32,230 bases of DNA from Pseudomonadota bacterium (GTDB taxonomy: Bacteria; Pseudomonadota; Gammaproteobacteria; Xanthomonadales; Xanthomonadaceae), in the NCBI GenBank assembly GCA_018242465.1, contig JAFEBY010000046.1, forward strand, positions 1-32,230. Reading direction: 5' to 3'. Positions 1 through 6,856 of the stretch are shown piece after piece. The notes beneath the pieces are model-generated. The model was not told the origin of the DNA and ran no database searches. It was given only the letters and a program-made list of their open reading frames with translations. Both the position numbers and the translations under genes were made by a program. The first letter of the stretch is position 1. Each line of letters opens with the position of its first letter.

Positions 1-296
1 AACAGGCCGTCCTTGGACGACAGCATGATCACCGGCGTCGAGCGGAAGACCTGGTTGTTCTTGATCAGGGCGCAGGTCTGGTAGCCATCGAGGCGCGGCA
101 TCATCACGTCGACGAAGATGATGTGAGGGTGCTGCTCGACGATCTTGGCCAGCGCCTCGAATCCGTCGCTCGCGGTGACCACGTCGCAACCTTCACGCTT
201 AAGCAGCGATTCCGCAGTGCGCCGGATGGTCTTCGAGTCGTCGATGACCATCACCTTGAGTCCGTTGAAGCGATCGTGGCTGTTGTTGCCTTCCAT
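1..296 (-). CDS. pilG: Twitching motility response regulator PilG (partial, runs off left edge)
   Basis: The first 98 residues of a single-domain CheY-like receiver are present; the C-terminus lies outside the window. PilG acts in the Pil-Chp chemosensory pathway that controls type IV pilus extension and twitching. Visible receiver residues are the acidic pair D19-D20, phospho-acceptor D63 in FVDVMMP, S93 and K95 in MLSSKDG. The stretch RRTAESLLKREGC followed by DGFEALAKI is typical of PilG. The start is the ATG at 296, with AGGA about 8-9 bases upstream. It diverges from gshB, an arrangement also known from Pseudomonas and Xanthomonas. Two other pilus genes, pilT and pilU, lie at the far end of the window. 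Identity is well supported from the N-terminal two thirds. Confidence 0.93.
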   Translation of the reverse strand, partial: MEGNNSHDRFNGLKVMVIDDSKTIRRTAESLLKREGCDVVTASDGFEALAKIVEQHPHIIFVDVMMPRLDGYQTCALIKNNQVFRSTPVIMLSSKDGL

Positions 297-345
297 CCAC
301 CTAATCCTGAAACGGGGCGCGCCCGGGGGAGCGGCCGATCGTGCG

Positions 346-374
346 AATGTTCCATCCGCCGCATGGCCTGTCAA
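346..374 (-). promoter_or_regulatory. Candidate sigma-70 promoter for pilG
   Basis: On the minus strand a perfect TTGACA (374-369) is followed after 17 bases by AACATT (351-346), a 3/6 match to TATAAT. Transcription would start near 339, giving a leader of about 43 bases before pilG. The -35 is strong and the -10 weak, so this is a candidate only. The rest of the 297-475 spacer must also hold the gshB promoter, for which I see no convincing pair of boxes. Confidence 0.4.
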
Positions 375-475
375 GCCAGTGTGACGAAAACGATGCAGTT
401 TCCGCGCATTTCGCCAATCGTGCCTGATCGATATTGCTACCATCTGCTCAATCGTCGAGGGTAGTGGAGTCGGGC

Positions 476-1426
476 ATGCGTCGCGAAGTCGTGGTGGTGA
501 TGGATCCGATCGCGGCGATCAAGCCGGCCAAGGATTCCACCTTCGCCATGCTGCTGGAGGCGCAACGACGCGGTTACCCGATCCGCTACGTGAAGCCCGG
601 CGGGCTGTCGATCAGCGACGGCATCGCCGGCGCGGAAGCCGCCCTGCTGCGGGTGCGAGACAATACGACCGCCTGGTTCGAGCTGGAGGCGTTCGAACCC
701 CTGCAATTTGACGCGCGTCACATTGTGCTGATGCGCAAGGACCCGCCGGTCGACCCCGATTTCATCCACGACACCCAGATTCTGACCCTGGCCCAGCGCC
801 AGGGCGCTCGGGTGGTGAATGACCCACAGGGCCTGCGTGACATGAACGAGAAGCTGGCCGCGCTGTGGTTCCCGGAATGCTGCGTCCCGACCCTGGTCAG
901 CCGCGATGCCGGGGCACTCAAGGCCTTCGTCCATGCGCAGGGCGAGACCGTGCTGAAACCCCTGGACGGCATGGGCGGGCGCTCGATCTTCCGCGCCAGC
1001 CGGGGCGATCCCAACCTGAATGTGATGCTGGAGACGCTGACCGAAGGCGGCCAGCACCTTGCGATCGCCCAGCGTTACGTCCCGGAGATCGTCGATGGCG
1101 ACAAACGCGTGCTGCTGGTCGATGGCGTCCCGGTCGACGTCTGCCTGGCCCGCATTCCGCAGGGTGACGAATTCCGCGGCAACCTCGCTGCGGGTGGTCG
1201 CGGCGAAGGCCGGCCGTTGAGCGAGCGTGACCGCTGGATCGCTGCCCAGGTCGCGCCGGAACTGAAGCGTCGCGGCATGCTGTTCGTTGGTCTGGACGTG
1301 ATTGGCGACTACCTGACCGAAGTCAACGTGACCAGCCCCACCTGCATCCGCGAACTCGACGCGCAGTTCGGGATCAATATCGCCGGGATGTTGTTCGACG
1401 CCATCGAGTCCCGGCTTGCCGCGTGA
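476..1426 (+). CDS. gshB: Glutathione synthetase
   Basis: This cytosolic ATP-grasp enzyme joins gamma-glutamylcysteine and glycine to make glutathione, the second step of the pathway. The 316-residue product matches the usual length (about 315). It has the N-terminal MDPIAAIKPAKDSTFAML motif of GshB, the ATP-grasp loop KPLDGMGGRSIFR, and EVNVTSPTCIREL near the C-terminus, where the magnesium and substrate ligands lie. The ATG at 476 is preferred because GGAG lies 7 bases upstream and it places the N-terminus as in homologues; an in-frame TTG at 434 would add 14 residues with no family support. Its stop overlaps the GTG start of the TonB-like gene, so the two are probably translationally coupled. 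Confidence 0.96.
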   Translation: MRREVVVVMDPIAAIKPAKDSTFAMLLEAQRRGYPIRYVKPGGLSISDGIAGAEAALLRVRDNTTAWFELEAFEPLQFDARHIVLMRKDPPVDPDFIHDTQILTLAQRQGARVVNDPQGLRDMNEKLAALWFPECCVPTLVSRDAGALKAFVHAQGETVLKPLDGMGGRSIFRASRGDPNLNVMLETLTEGGQHLAIAQRYVPEIVDGDKRVLLVDGVPVDVCLARIPQGDEFRGNLAAGGRGEGRPLSERDRWIAAQVAPELKRRGMLFVGLDVIGDYLTEVNVTSPTCIRELDAQFGINIAGMLFDAIESRLAA

Positions 1427-2313
1427 GCACCCCGAGCGACGCCCTGCCCGCGGTTACCCCGCCACGCATCAGCGAGGGCCAGCGCCTGAGCGCGACTTTC
1501 CTGCTGTCGCTCGCGGTGCACGCGGTGCTGTTGCTGGGCGTCGGGTTCGCCATCAGCAAGGCGGCCCCGGTGGTGCCCACGCTGGACGTGATCCTGACCC
1601 AGGTACAGACACCACTGACGCCGAAGCAGGCCGACTTCCTCGCCCAAGCCGCCAATCAGGGCGGTGGCGAGCACGACAAGACGACACGTCCCACCGACCC
1701 CCAAGTCGGCGATACGCCTTCGCCGCAGGAAGGCGTGGCTGCACGCGAACTTCAGGCCCAGGCACCGACCCTGCAACCACCGCCGGAAACCCGCGTCGTC
1801 ACCACCCACGACAGCCCGCTGGCCACGGCGACCGCCAGCGACACCTCACCACGAGGCGATCGCCCGCTACCGCCGGGCGAGCGTCGCGTCGATGTCGACA
1901 TGAGTGAAGCGCGCCTCGCCGCCGAAATCGACGAACAGACGCGGCAATACGCCAAGCGCCCGAAGACCAAGTACGTCTCCGCCAGCACCCGCGAATACGC
2001 CTACGCCAGCTATCTGCGGCAATGGGTCGATCGCGTGCAGCGCGTGGGCAACCTCAACTATCCTGAGGAAGCCCGTCGGCGTCGCCTGCAGGGGTCGGTG
2101 ATGATCGGTATCGGCATCCGCCGCGATGGCAGCATCGAATCCCTGCAACTGGTGCGCTCCAGCGGCAACCGCACCCTGGACGATGCCGCATTGCGGATCG
2201 CCCGCCTGGCCGAACCCTATCCCCCGCTGCCGAAAACCAGCGACAACCTCGACGTATTGAACGTGGTACGGACGTGGGAATTCCTGCCGGGTGGCGAAAT
2301 CGTCGATCGTTGA
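1423..2313 (+). CDS. TonB-family energy transducer protein
   Basis: The 296-residue protein has a single N-terminal membrane segment at about residues 23-44, a proline- and glutamine-rich periplasmic linker at about 50-165, and a C-terminal TonB domain. That domain contains YPEEARRRRLQGSV, then IRRDGSIESLQLVRSSGNRTL and a terminal RTWEFLP. In the membrane helix S29 and H33 show the S-x3-H spacing seen in TonB proteins. It would pass ExbB/ExbD proton-motive energy to outer-membrane receptors. The GTG start at 1423 forms a GTGA overlap with the gshB stop. A tonB-like gene beside gshB is known in pseudomonads and xanthomonads; the usual link is to pilus function rather than siderophore uptake. 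The exact paralogue cannot be assigned from sequence alone. It converges on lepB with a 9-base gap and no visible terminator. Confidence 0.88.
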   Translation: MSTPSDALPAVTPPRISEGQRLSATFLLSLAVHAVLLLGVGFAISKAAPVVPTLDVILTQVQTPLTPKQADFLAQAANQGGGEHDKTTRPTDPQVGDTPSPQEGVAARELQAQAPTLQPPPETRVVTTHDSPLATATASDTSPRGDRPLPPGERRVDVDMSEARLAAEIDEQTRQYAKRPKTKYVSASTREYAYASYLRQWVDRVQRVGNLNYPEEARRRRLQGSVMIGIGIRRDGSIESLQLVRSSGNRTLDDAALRIARLAEPYPPLPKTSDNLDVLNVVRTWEFLPGGEIVDR

Positions 2314-2322
2314 AGCGGGCGT

Positions 2323-2946
2323 CTAAAGCGCTTTCCAGACAAATGCATGGCCGCTGCGCCAGAACACCGCGGTCGCGCGCCCGTAGACCTTGTCTTCCGG
2401 CACCAGCCCGAAATAGCGTCCGTCGAGACTGTTGCCCCGATGGTCGCCCATCATCAGCAACTGTCCCTGCGGGACCTGCATCGACGCGACATCGGGGCCG
2501 CCGCCATCATCGAGATCGAGCGTGGCCGTGCGTGCAGCAAAGCGTTCCTCGCTGCCCCGCCCGTTCGACAACCACTGGCCATTGATGCGCAGATGGCCAT
2601 CGCGCACTTCCACCGTATCGCCACCGACGGCAACCACGCGCTTGATCAGGCGCACGCCATCGCGCGGTGAATCGAAGATCACGACTTCACCGCGCTGCAC
2701 CGGTTGACCCTGGGTGAGATGCAGTGTGGTCATCGGAATGCGCCAGCCATGCGCACGCATATCGACCAGCACGCGATCACCGGGCTCCAGCGTCGGCTCC
2801 ATCGATCCGCTCGGCACCACGTAGTGATTGGCGAACGAGGCGCGGAATACCCCAAGCAGCAGCAGCACCGCGGCGGTGCGCGCCCATTCGCCGCGCCAAT
2901 GCCACCACGGGTGCTTCGGCGCTTTGGTGTCCTGTGGACGATTCAT
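2323..2946 (-). CDS. lepB: Signal peptidase I, short single-membrane-segment form
   Basis: This peptidase cleaves signal peptides from exported proteins at the outer face of the inner membrane. The 207-residue product has one membrane segment (about residues 22-40), then the catalytic serine motif PSGSMEPTL (S48) and the general-base lysine in RLIKRVVAVGGD (K102). GDHRGNSLDGRYFG corresponds to conserved box E. The E. coli enzyme is 324 residues with two membrane segments, so this is the shorter type. The start at 2946 is chosen because GGAG lies 6 bases upstream; ATG at 2958 and TTG at 2988 are in frame but poorly placed. It is not next to lepA or rnc, where the main lepB usually sits, so it may be a second paralogue. 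Confidence 0.92.
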   Translation of the reverse strand: MNRPQDTKAPKHPWWHWRGEWARTAAVLLLLGVFRASFANHYVVPSGSMEPTLEPGDRVLVDMRAHGWRIPMTTLHLTQGQPVQRGEVVIFDSPRDGVRLIKRVVAVGGDTVEVRDGHLRINGQWLSNGRGSEERFAARTATLDLDDGGGPDVASMQVPQGQLLMMGDHRGNSLDGRYFGLVPEDKVYGRATAVFWRSGHAFVWKAL

Positions 2947-3045
2947 CTGCGACTCCATCCTGAAACCTGCTGGACAGGCTCGCTCCAATCACTTGGGACG
3001 GCATGTGCCGGAAGTCAGAACCGAGGCAGTGCAGGAAGCATCCGC

Positions 3046-4194
3046 TCAATGGATGCGGACGGCTCCAGGGTGCGCATCAACGGTTTTCCACGGCAGGATC
3101 GCCCAGTCGGGATCATCGCAGCTGCGGGCGACGCGAGCGAAATACGCCGAGATGTGGATCCCCTTCGGCGTCGCGTACCAGTTGGCGAATTGCCAGACCT
3201 CGGGATCGTCGTAATTGCACTCATCGTCCCCGGTCTTGAATTCATCCGGATAGAGGGACTTGAGTTGCACGATCGCCCACGGCGCGAAGCGCTTGCCGCG
3301 ATAGTCGGACCAGGCTTCGTTCCAATCGTTGCCCTTCGCCTGATGCAGCGCCTTGCCCGGACCGAGCCAGAGCACGTCGTCGAGATCGAGTTCGCGGCCA
3401 TCGCGTGGATCGATGTTGAGCGGTTCGTCGCCGAAGTCGGGATGGGCGCCTCCGCAGTAGTAACTGCTGAAGAGACTGACGCTGAGGATCTTCGGGCTGA
3501 CATGGCGCAATGTGGTGGTGGCCTTGTACTCACCCTGGCCATCGCGCGCCCCGGAAACGCAGTCGTAGTAGTTGGCGACCCCACCCCACAGCCGCTTGCG
3601 CAACGTTGCGTTGATGCGCTGGAGTTGCGCCTGCGGATACCCGGACACGACTTCGAACAGGTCGATGCCGCTGTCCGGCTGGTGGAACCATTGCAGGGTG
3701 TAGCCATCGATCTGCTGCAACTTCTTTTTCTGCAGGGAGAGATCGGCCATGCGCAGCCATTCGTAGCTGTCGATCTCACCGCGCACTGTTTGCAAGCCGG
3801 GCTCGCGCGCGGTCACTGCCGCACTCGTTGCGATTCCATGCAGATGGATCGGCAGGCGCTTGCCCTTGGGCCCGATCCATTCGCCATCCCAGCGATCCTG
3901 CGCCGGCACCCGCATCCTCCACTCGGGGTGCGGTTCGTCGTCGCGTATCCCTTCTTTCAGGGTGATGCGGCCATCGGCGGATGCCGCTCCCTGCAGTGCA
4001 ATATCCATGCGATGGCGACGATAGAAATAGCGGCCCTCGAGATCGGCGCTGCCCTTGGCGGGCGTATCGATCTTCACCACGATTTCGTTCGGCCCGAGCG
4101 TACCCTGCCAGACCTTGCCGGGTTCTTCGGCCTGCGCGGTGGTGCACAGGAGTGCTGCAAGCCCGAAACAGGCGAACTTCACACGTGGACTCAT
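3046..4194 (-). CDS. Secreted protein with RsiV/DUF3298-like C-terminal domain
   Basis: A 382-residue exported protein of unknown function. It begins with a signal peptide (positive N-terminus, hydrophobic FGLAALLCTTAQA, likely cleavage before EEPGK). The middle region contains repeated tryptophan- and glycine-rich beta-like segments such as WDGEWIGPKGKRLPIHLHG. The C-terminal part contains SVSLFSSYYCGGAHPDFG followed by NIDPRDGRELDLDDVL, the pattern of the DUF3298 domain first described in the anti-sigma factor RsiV. Cysteines at several points suggest periplasmic disulfides. Translation may start at GTG 4197 or ATG 4194; both overlap the tsaB stop and share AAGGA upstream. It is last in the mrcB-yoaA-tsaB run. 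The domain call is from motif memory only and the role is not known. Confidence 0.75.
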   Translation of the reverse strand: MSPRVKFACFGLAALLCTTAQAEEPGKVWQGTLGPNEIVVKIDTPAKGSADLEGRYFYRRHRMDIALQGAASADGRITLKEGIRDDEPHPEWRMRVPAQDRWDGEWIGPKGKRLPIHLHGIATSAAVTAREPGLQTVRGEIDSYEWLRMADLSLQKKKLQQIDGYTLQWFHQPDSGIDLFEVVSGYPQAQLQRINATLRKRLWGGVANYYDCVSGARDGQGEYKATTTLRHVSPKILSVSLFSSYYCGGAHPDFGDEPLNIDPRDGRELDLDDVLWLGPGKALHQAKGNDWNEAWSDYRGKRFAPWAIVQLKSLYPDEFKTGDDECNYDDPEVWQFANWYATPKGIHISAYFARVARSCDDPDWAILPWKTVDAHPGAVRIH

Positions 4195-4901
4195 CACGAG
4201 GCATCCTTGTGGGCGCGCGCGGCTTGCTGTTCGGCAAGGGTGAGTGCGACGTTGTTGCGGAGATAGGCCGGCTCGACCAGGTCGGGCGATATCGCGACAC
4301 CGTGCGCGAAGGCAGCTGCAGCCAATCGCGCGAGGTCGGCGGCGTGTGGCAATGCCGCAGCATCGACCGTCGCCAATCGCGGTGCCAGTCGCGTCGCCAG
4401 TTCCGCTTCGCCGGCGGAAAACCCGGTGCCGATACCGTGCCAGCCATCTCCCTCAACCTGCACGTGTGCCGGTGCCACGACCCGCTCCGGGGAGAGCTCT
4501 TCCGGCATGCCATCGCGAAGGCGATAGCTCGCCCAATAGACCTCGTGCATGCGCGCGTCGATGGCGGCGAGTATCCGATCGCCTTCCTGGGCACTCGCAC
4601 CTGCCGCCAGCACCTGCAATGTCGAGAGCGGCACCAGCGGGCGATCCAGCCCCAGCGCGATGCCCTGGGCGATGGCAATGGCGAGGCGCACGCCGGTGAA
4701 CGCGCCGGGGCCGCGCCCGACAGCGATCGCATCAAGCTGCGAACGCGCCACGCCCGATTCGGCGAGCAGTGCATCGCACCACGGCAATGCCAGTTCGGCG
4801 TGGCGGCGCGGCGCGATCTCGAAGCGCTCGCGCACTTCGCCGTCGCTCCACAGCGCGACCGAACAGGCCTCCGTGGCGGTTTCGATGGCGAGCAGTTTCA
4901 T
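4194..4901 (-). CDS. tsaB: tRNA threonylcarbamoyladenosine biosynthesis protein TsaB
   Basis: TsaB (YeaZ) is the ASKHA-fold partner of TsaD in the cytosolic complex that makes the t6A37 modification on ANN-decoding tRNAs. The 235-residue length fits the family (about 230). Diagnostic motifs are MKLLAIETATEACSVAL at the N-terminus, the RRHAELALP segment, and VGRGPGAFTGVRLAI. The start ATG at 4901 has GGAGAA 8 bases upstream, within the end of the helicase gene, whose stop lies 3 bases before. Its own stop overlaps the start of the DUF3298-like gene. TsaB genes often sit with unrelated housekeeping genes, so the context adds little. Confidence 0.95.
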   Translation of the reverse strand: MKLLAIETATEACSVALWSDGEVRERFEIAPRRHAELALPWCDALLAESGVARSQLDAIAVGRGPGAFTGVRLAIAIAQGIALGLDRPLVPLSTLQVLAAGASAQEGDRILAAIDARMHEVYWASYRLRDGMPEELSPERVVAPAHVQVEGDGWHGIGTGFSAGEAELATRLAPRLATVDAAALPHAADLARLAAAAFAHGVAISPDLVEPAYLRNNVALTLAEQQAARAHKDAS

Positions 4902-4904
4902 CGT

Positions 4905-6836
4905 TCAATTCTCCGCGAAGAAGGCACGCACGTCATCGACATCGCGGCTGCGCGGAATCGGCGGCAGCGAATCGAGGAAGATCTTGCCGTAACTCTTGTT
5001 GGTCAGGCGTGGATCGCACAGCATCAGTACGCCGCGATCGCGCTCGCTGCGGATCAGGCGGCCGACGCCCTGCTTGAGCGCGATCACCGCCTGCGGCAAC
5101 TGTTCGTCGCGGAACGGCACGCCACCGGCGCGACGGATCGCATCCAGCCGCGCCTCGAACACCGGATCGTCGGGTGCGGCGAACGGCAGCTTGTCCATCA
5201 CCACCACGCTCAACGCATCACCGACCACGTCGACGCCTTCGCGAAAACTGGCGGTACCGAGCAGGACCCCATTCCCGGAGGCGCGGAAGCGTTCCAGCAA
5301 TTGCCCGCGCGGGGCCTGTCCTTGCACGAACAGCGGCCACGGCGCATCGCGCAGCAATTCGGCGGCTTCGCGCAACGCACGGTGCGAAGCGAACAGCAGG
5401 AAGGCACGGCCCTTCGATGCTTCGAGGACGGGGCGCACCGCATCGACCACCGCAGCAGTAAATCCGCGATCGGATGGCTCCGGCAATCCTTTCGGCAAGT
5501 ACAGCACCGAATTGGACTGCCAATCGAACGGGCTCGGTTCGAGCACCGTTTCCGGTTGCCACAGGCCAAGGCGCTTGCTGGCATGGAGGAATTCGCCGCC
5601 GACCGCGAGCGTCGCCGACGTGAAGATCCACGCGGCCTTCGACTGTTCGCGATGCTGGCGCAGCGGTCCGGAGACATCGAGCGGCGTGCGCTGGATGCGG
5701 AAACCACGCGGCGTCAGTTCGTACCAGCAGACGTCGTCGCTGTCGTCGACGGCGACATCGAGCCAGCGTTCGAGCTTGGTCACGGCGTCGCCGGTGCGGG
5801 CATGGCAGGCATCGAGTCCGGGCGATGATTCGCGCACGCCCTCCAGTGCCTTGCGCAGCGATTGCAACGCGTCCAACAGATCAATGAAGCCATCTTCGAC
5901 CGCGGCGATCGCCAGTGCGCGCTGGCGAGTACCCCGCGGTGGCGCGCTCTCGAATGCCGCGCGCAAGTCGCGAGCCAGGCGCTCGACCTGTTGTGCCGGA
6001 GGCTCGACCACCGGGATCGCGGCGGCCGCATCCTTCGCTTCGGTGATGCAATCGCGCGCGAGTTCGACGATCTGGCGCGCACCGAGTCCTTCGCCGAAGA
6101 ACAGCGCAGCGAGTTCGGAGAGCTGGTGCGCCTCGTCGACCACGAAGGTTTCGGCGCCGGGGAGGATTTCGCCGAAGCCTTCCTGCTTGAGGGCGAGATC
6201 GGCCAGCAGCAGGTGATGGTTCACCACCACGATGTCGGCGGATTGCGCACGCTGGCGCGCCTGCACCACGAAGCATTCCGACCAGAACGGACATTCGTTG
6301 CCGAGGCAGTTGTCGGCGGTGCTGGTGACCAATGGCAGCAGCGGGCTGTCGTCTGCGAGACCGTCGAGCTCGGCGATGTCGCCCATCTTGGTGCGGCCAC
6401 CCCAGGTGACGATGCGCTGGAACTGCGCAACCTGTTCGCGCGAAGTGAAGCGGGGCTCACCGTTGGCCTGCTCCAGCCGGTAACGGCAGAGATAGTTGGC
6501 GCGTCCCTTCAACAATGCGGTCTTGACGCCGATGCCCAGCGCATCGCGCACGCGCGGCAGGTCGCGATGGTAGAGCTGGTCCTGCAGCGCACGGGTGCCG
6601 GTCGAGACGATCGCCTTGCGTTTCGAGATCAGCAGCGGCACCAGATAGGCATAGGTCTTGCCGGTACCGGTACCGGCCTCGGCCAGCAACTCGCTGCGCT
6701 GTTCGATCGCCTGCGCGATCGCCACCGCCAGCCGTTGCTGCGCGGGTCGCGTCGCGAACGCCGGCAATGCCGTCGCCAGCGCACCACCCTCGCCGAGCGC
6801 CGCATCGACCGCCTGCGCGAGCGCGCTCATCTCCAT
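4905..6836 (-). CDS. yoaA: ATP-dependent DNA helicase, YoaA/DinG (XPD-like) family
   Basis: A superfamily 2 iron-sulfur helicase of the XPD/DinG group, expected to unwind DNA 5'-3' in repair and replication-fork rescue. Walker A is EAGTGTGKT (residues 53-61). Four cysteines at 117, 177, 182 and 188, in NYLC and then NCLGNECPFWSEC, form the expected 4Fe-4S site. Walker B is VVDEAHQLSE. The C-terminal helicase half contains IFTSATL and ALKQGVGRLIRS. Length of 643 residues matches E. coli YoaA (636) rather than DinG (716). Start choice is uncertain: ATG 6836 is used here, with GGATGG upstream, but an in-frame TTG at 6860 overlaps the mrcB stop as TTGA and could be a coupled start. ATG 6830 is also possible. 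Confidence 0.92.
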   Translation of the reverse strand: MEMSALAQAVDAALGEGGALATALPAFATRPAQQRLAVAIAQAIEQRSELLAEAGTGTGKTYAYLVPLLISKRKAIVSTGTRALQDQLYHRDLPRVRDALGIGVKTALLKGRANYLCRYRLEQANGEPRFTSREQVAQFQRIVTWGGRTKMGDIAELDGLADDSPLLPLVTSTADNCLGNECPFWSECFVVQARQRAQSADIVVVNHHLLLADLALKQEGFGEILPGAETFVVDEAHQLSELAALFFGEGLGARQIVELARDCITEAKDAAAAIPVVEPPAQQVERLARDLRAAFESAPPRGTRQRALAIAAVEDGFIDLLDALQSLRKALEGVRESSPGLDACHARTGDAVTKLERWLDVAVDDSDDVCWYELTPRGFRIQRTPLDVSGPLRQHREQSKAAWIFTSATLAVGGEFLHASKRLGLWQPETVLEPSPFDWQSNSVLYLPKGLPEPSDRGFTAAVVDAVRPVLEASKGRAFLLFASHRALREAAELLRDAPWPLFVQGQAPRGQLLERFRASGNGVLLGTASFREGVDVVGDALSVVVMDKLPFAAPDDPVFEARLDAIRRAGGVPFRDEQLPQAVIALKQGVGRLIRSERDRGVLMLCDPRLTNKSYGKIFLDSLPPIPRSRDVDDVRAFFAEN

Positions 6837-6856
6837 TCGATGTTGCCCATCCACGA

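Noticed and set aside
434-475. TTG start 42 bases upstream for gshB
   Set aside because: ATG 476 has a better-placed ribosome-binding site and matches family length.
3981-5828. A 615-codon plus-strand frame opposite tsaB and the helicase
   Set aside because: It is the antisense shadow of two recognised genes and has no domain signature.
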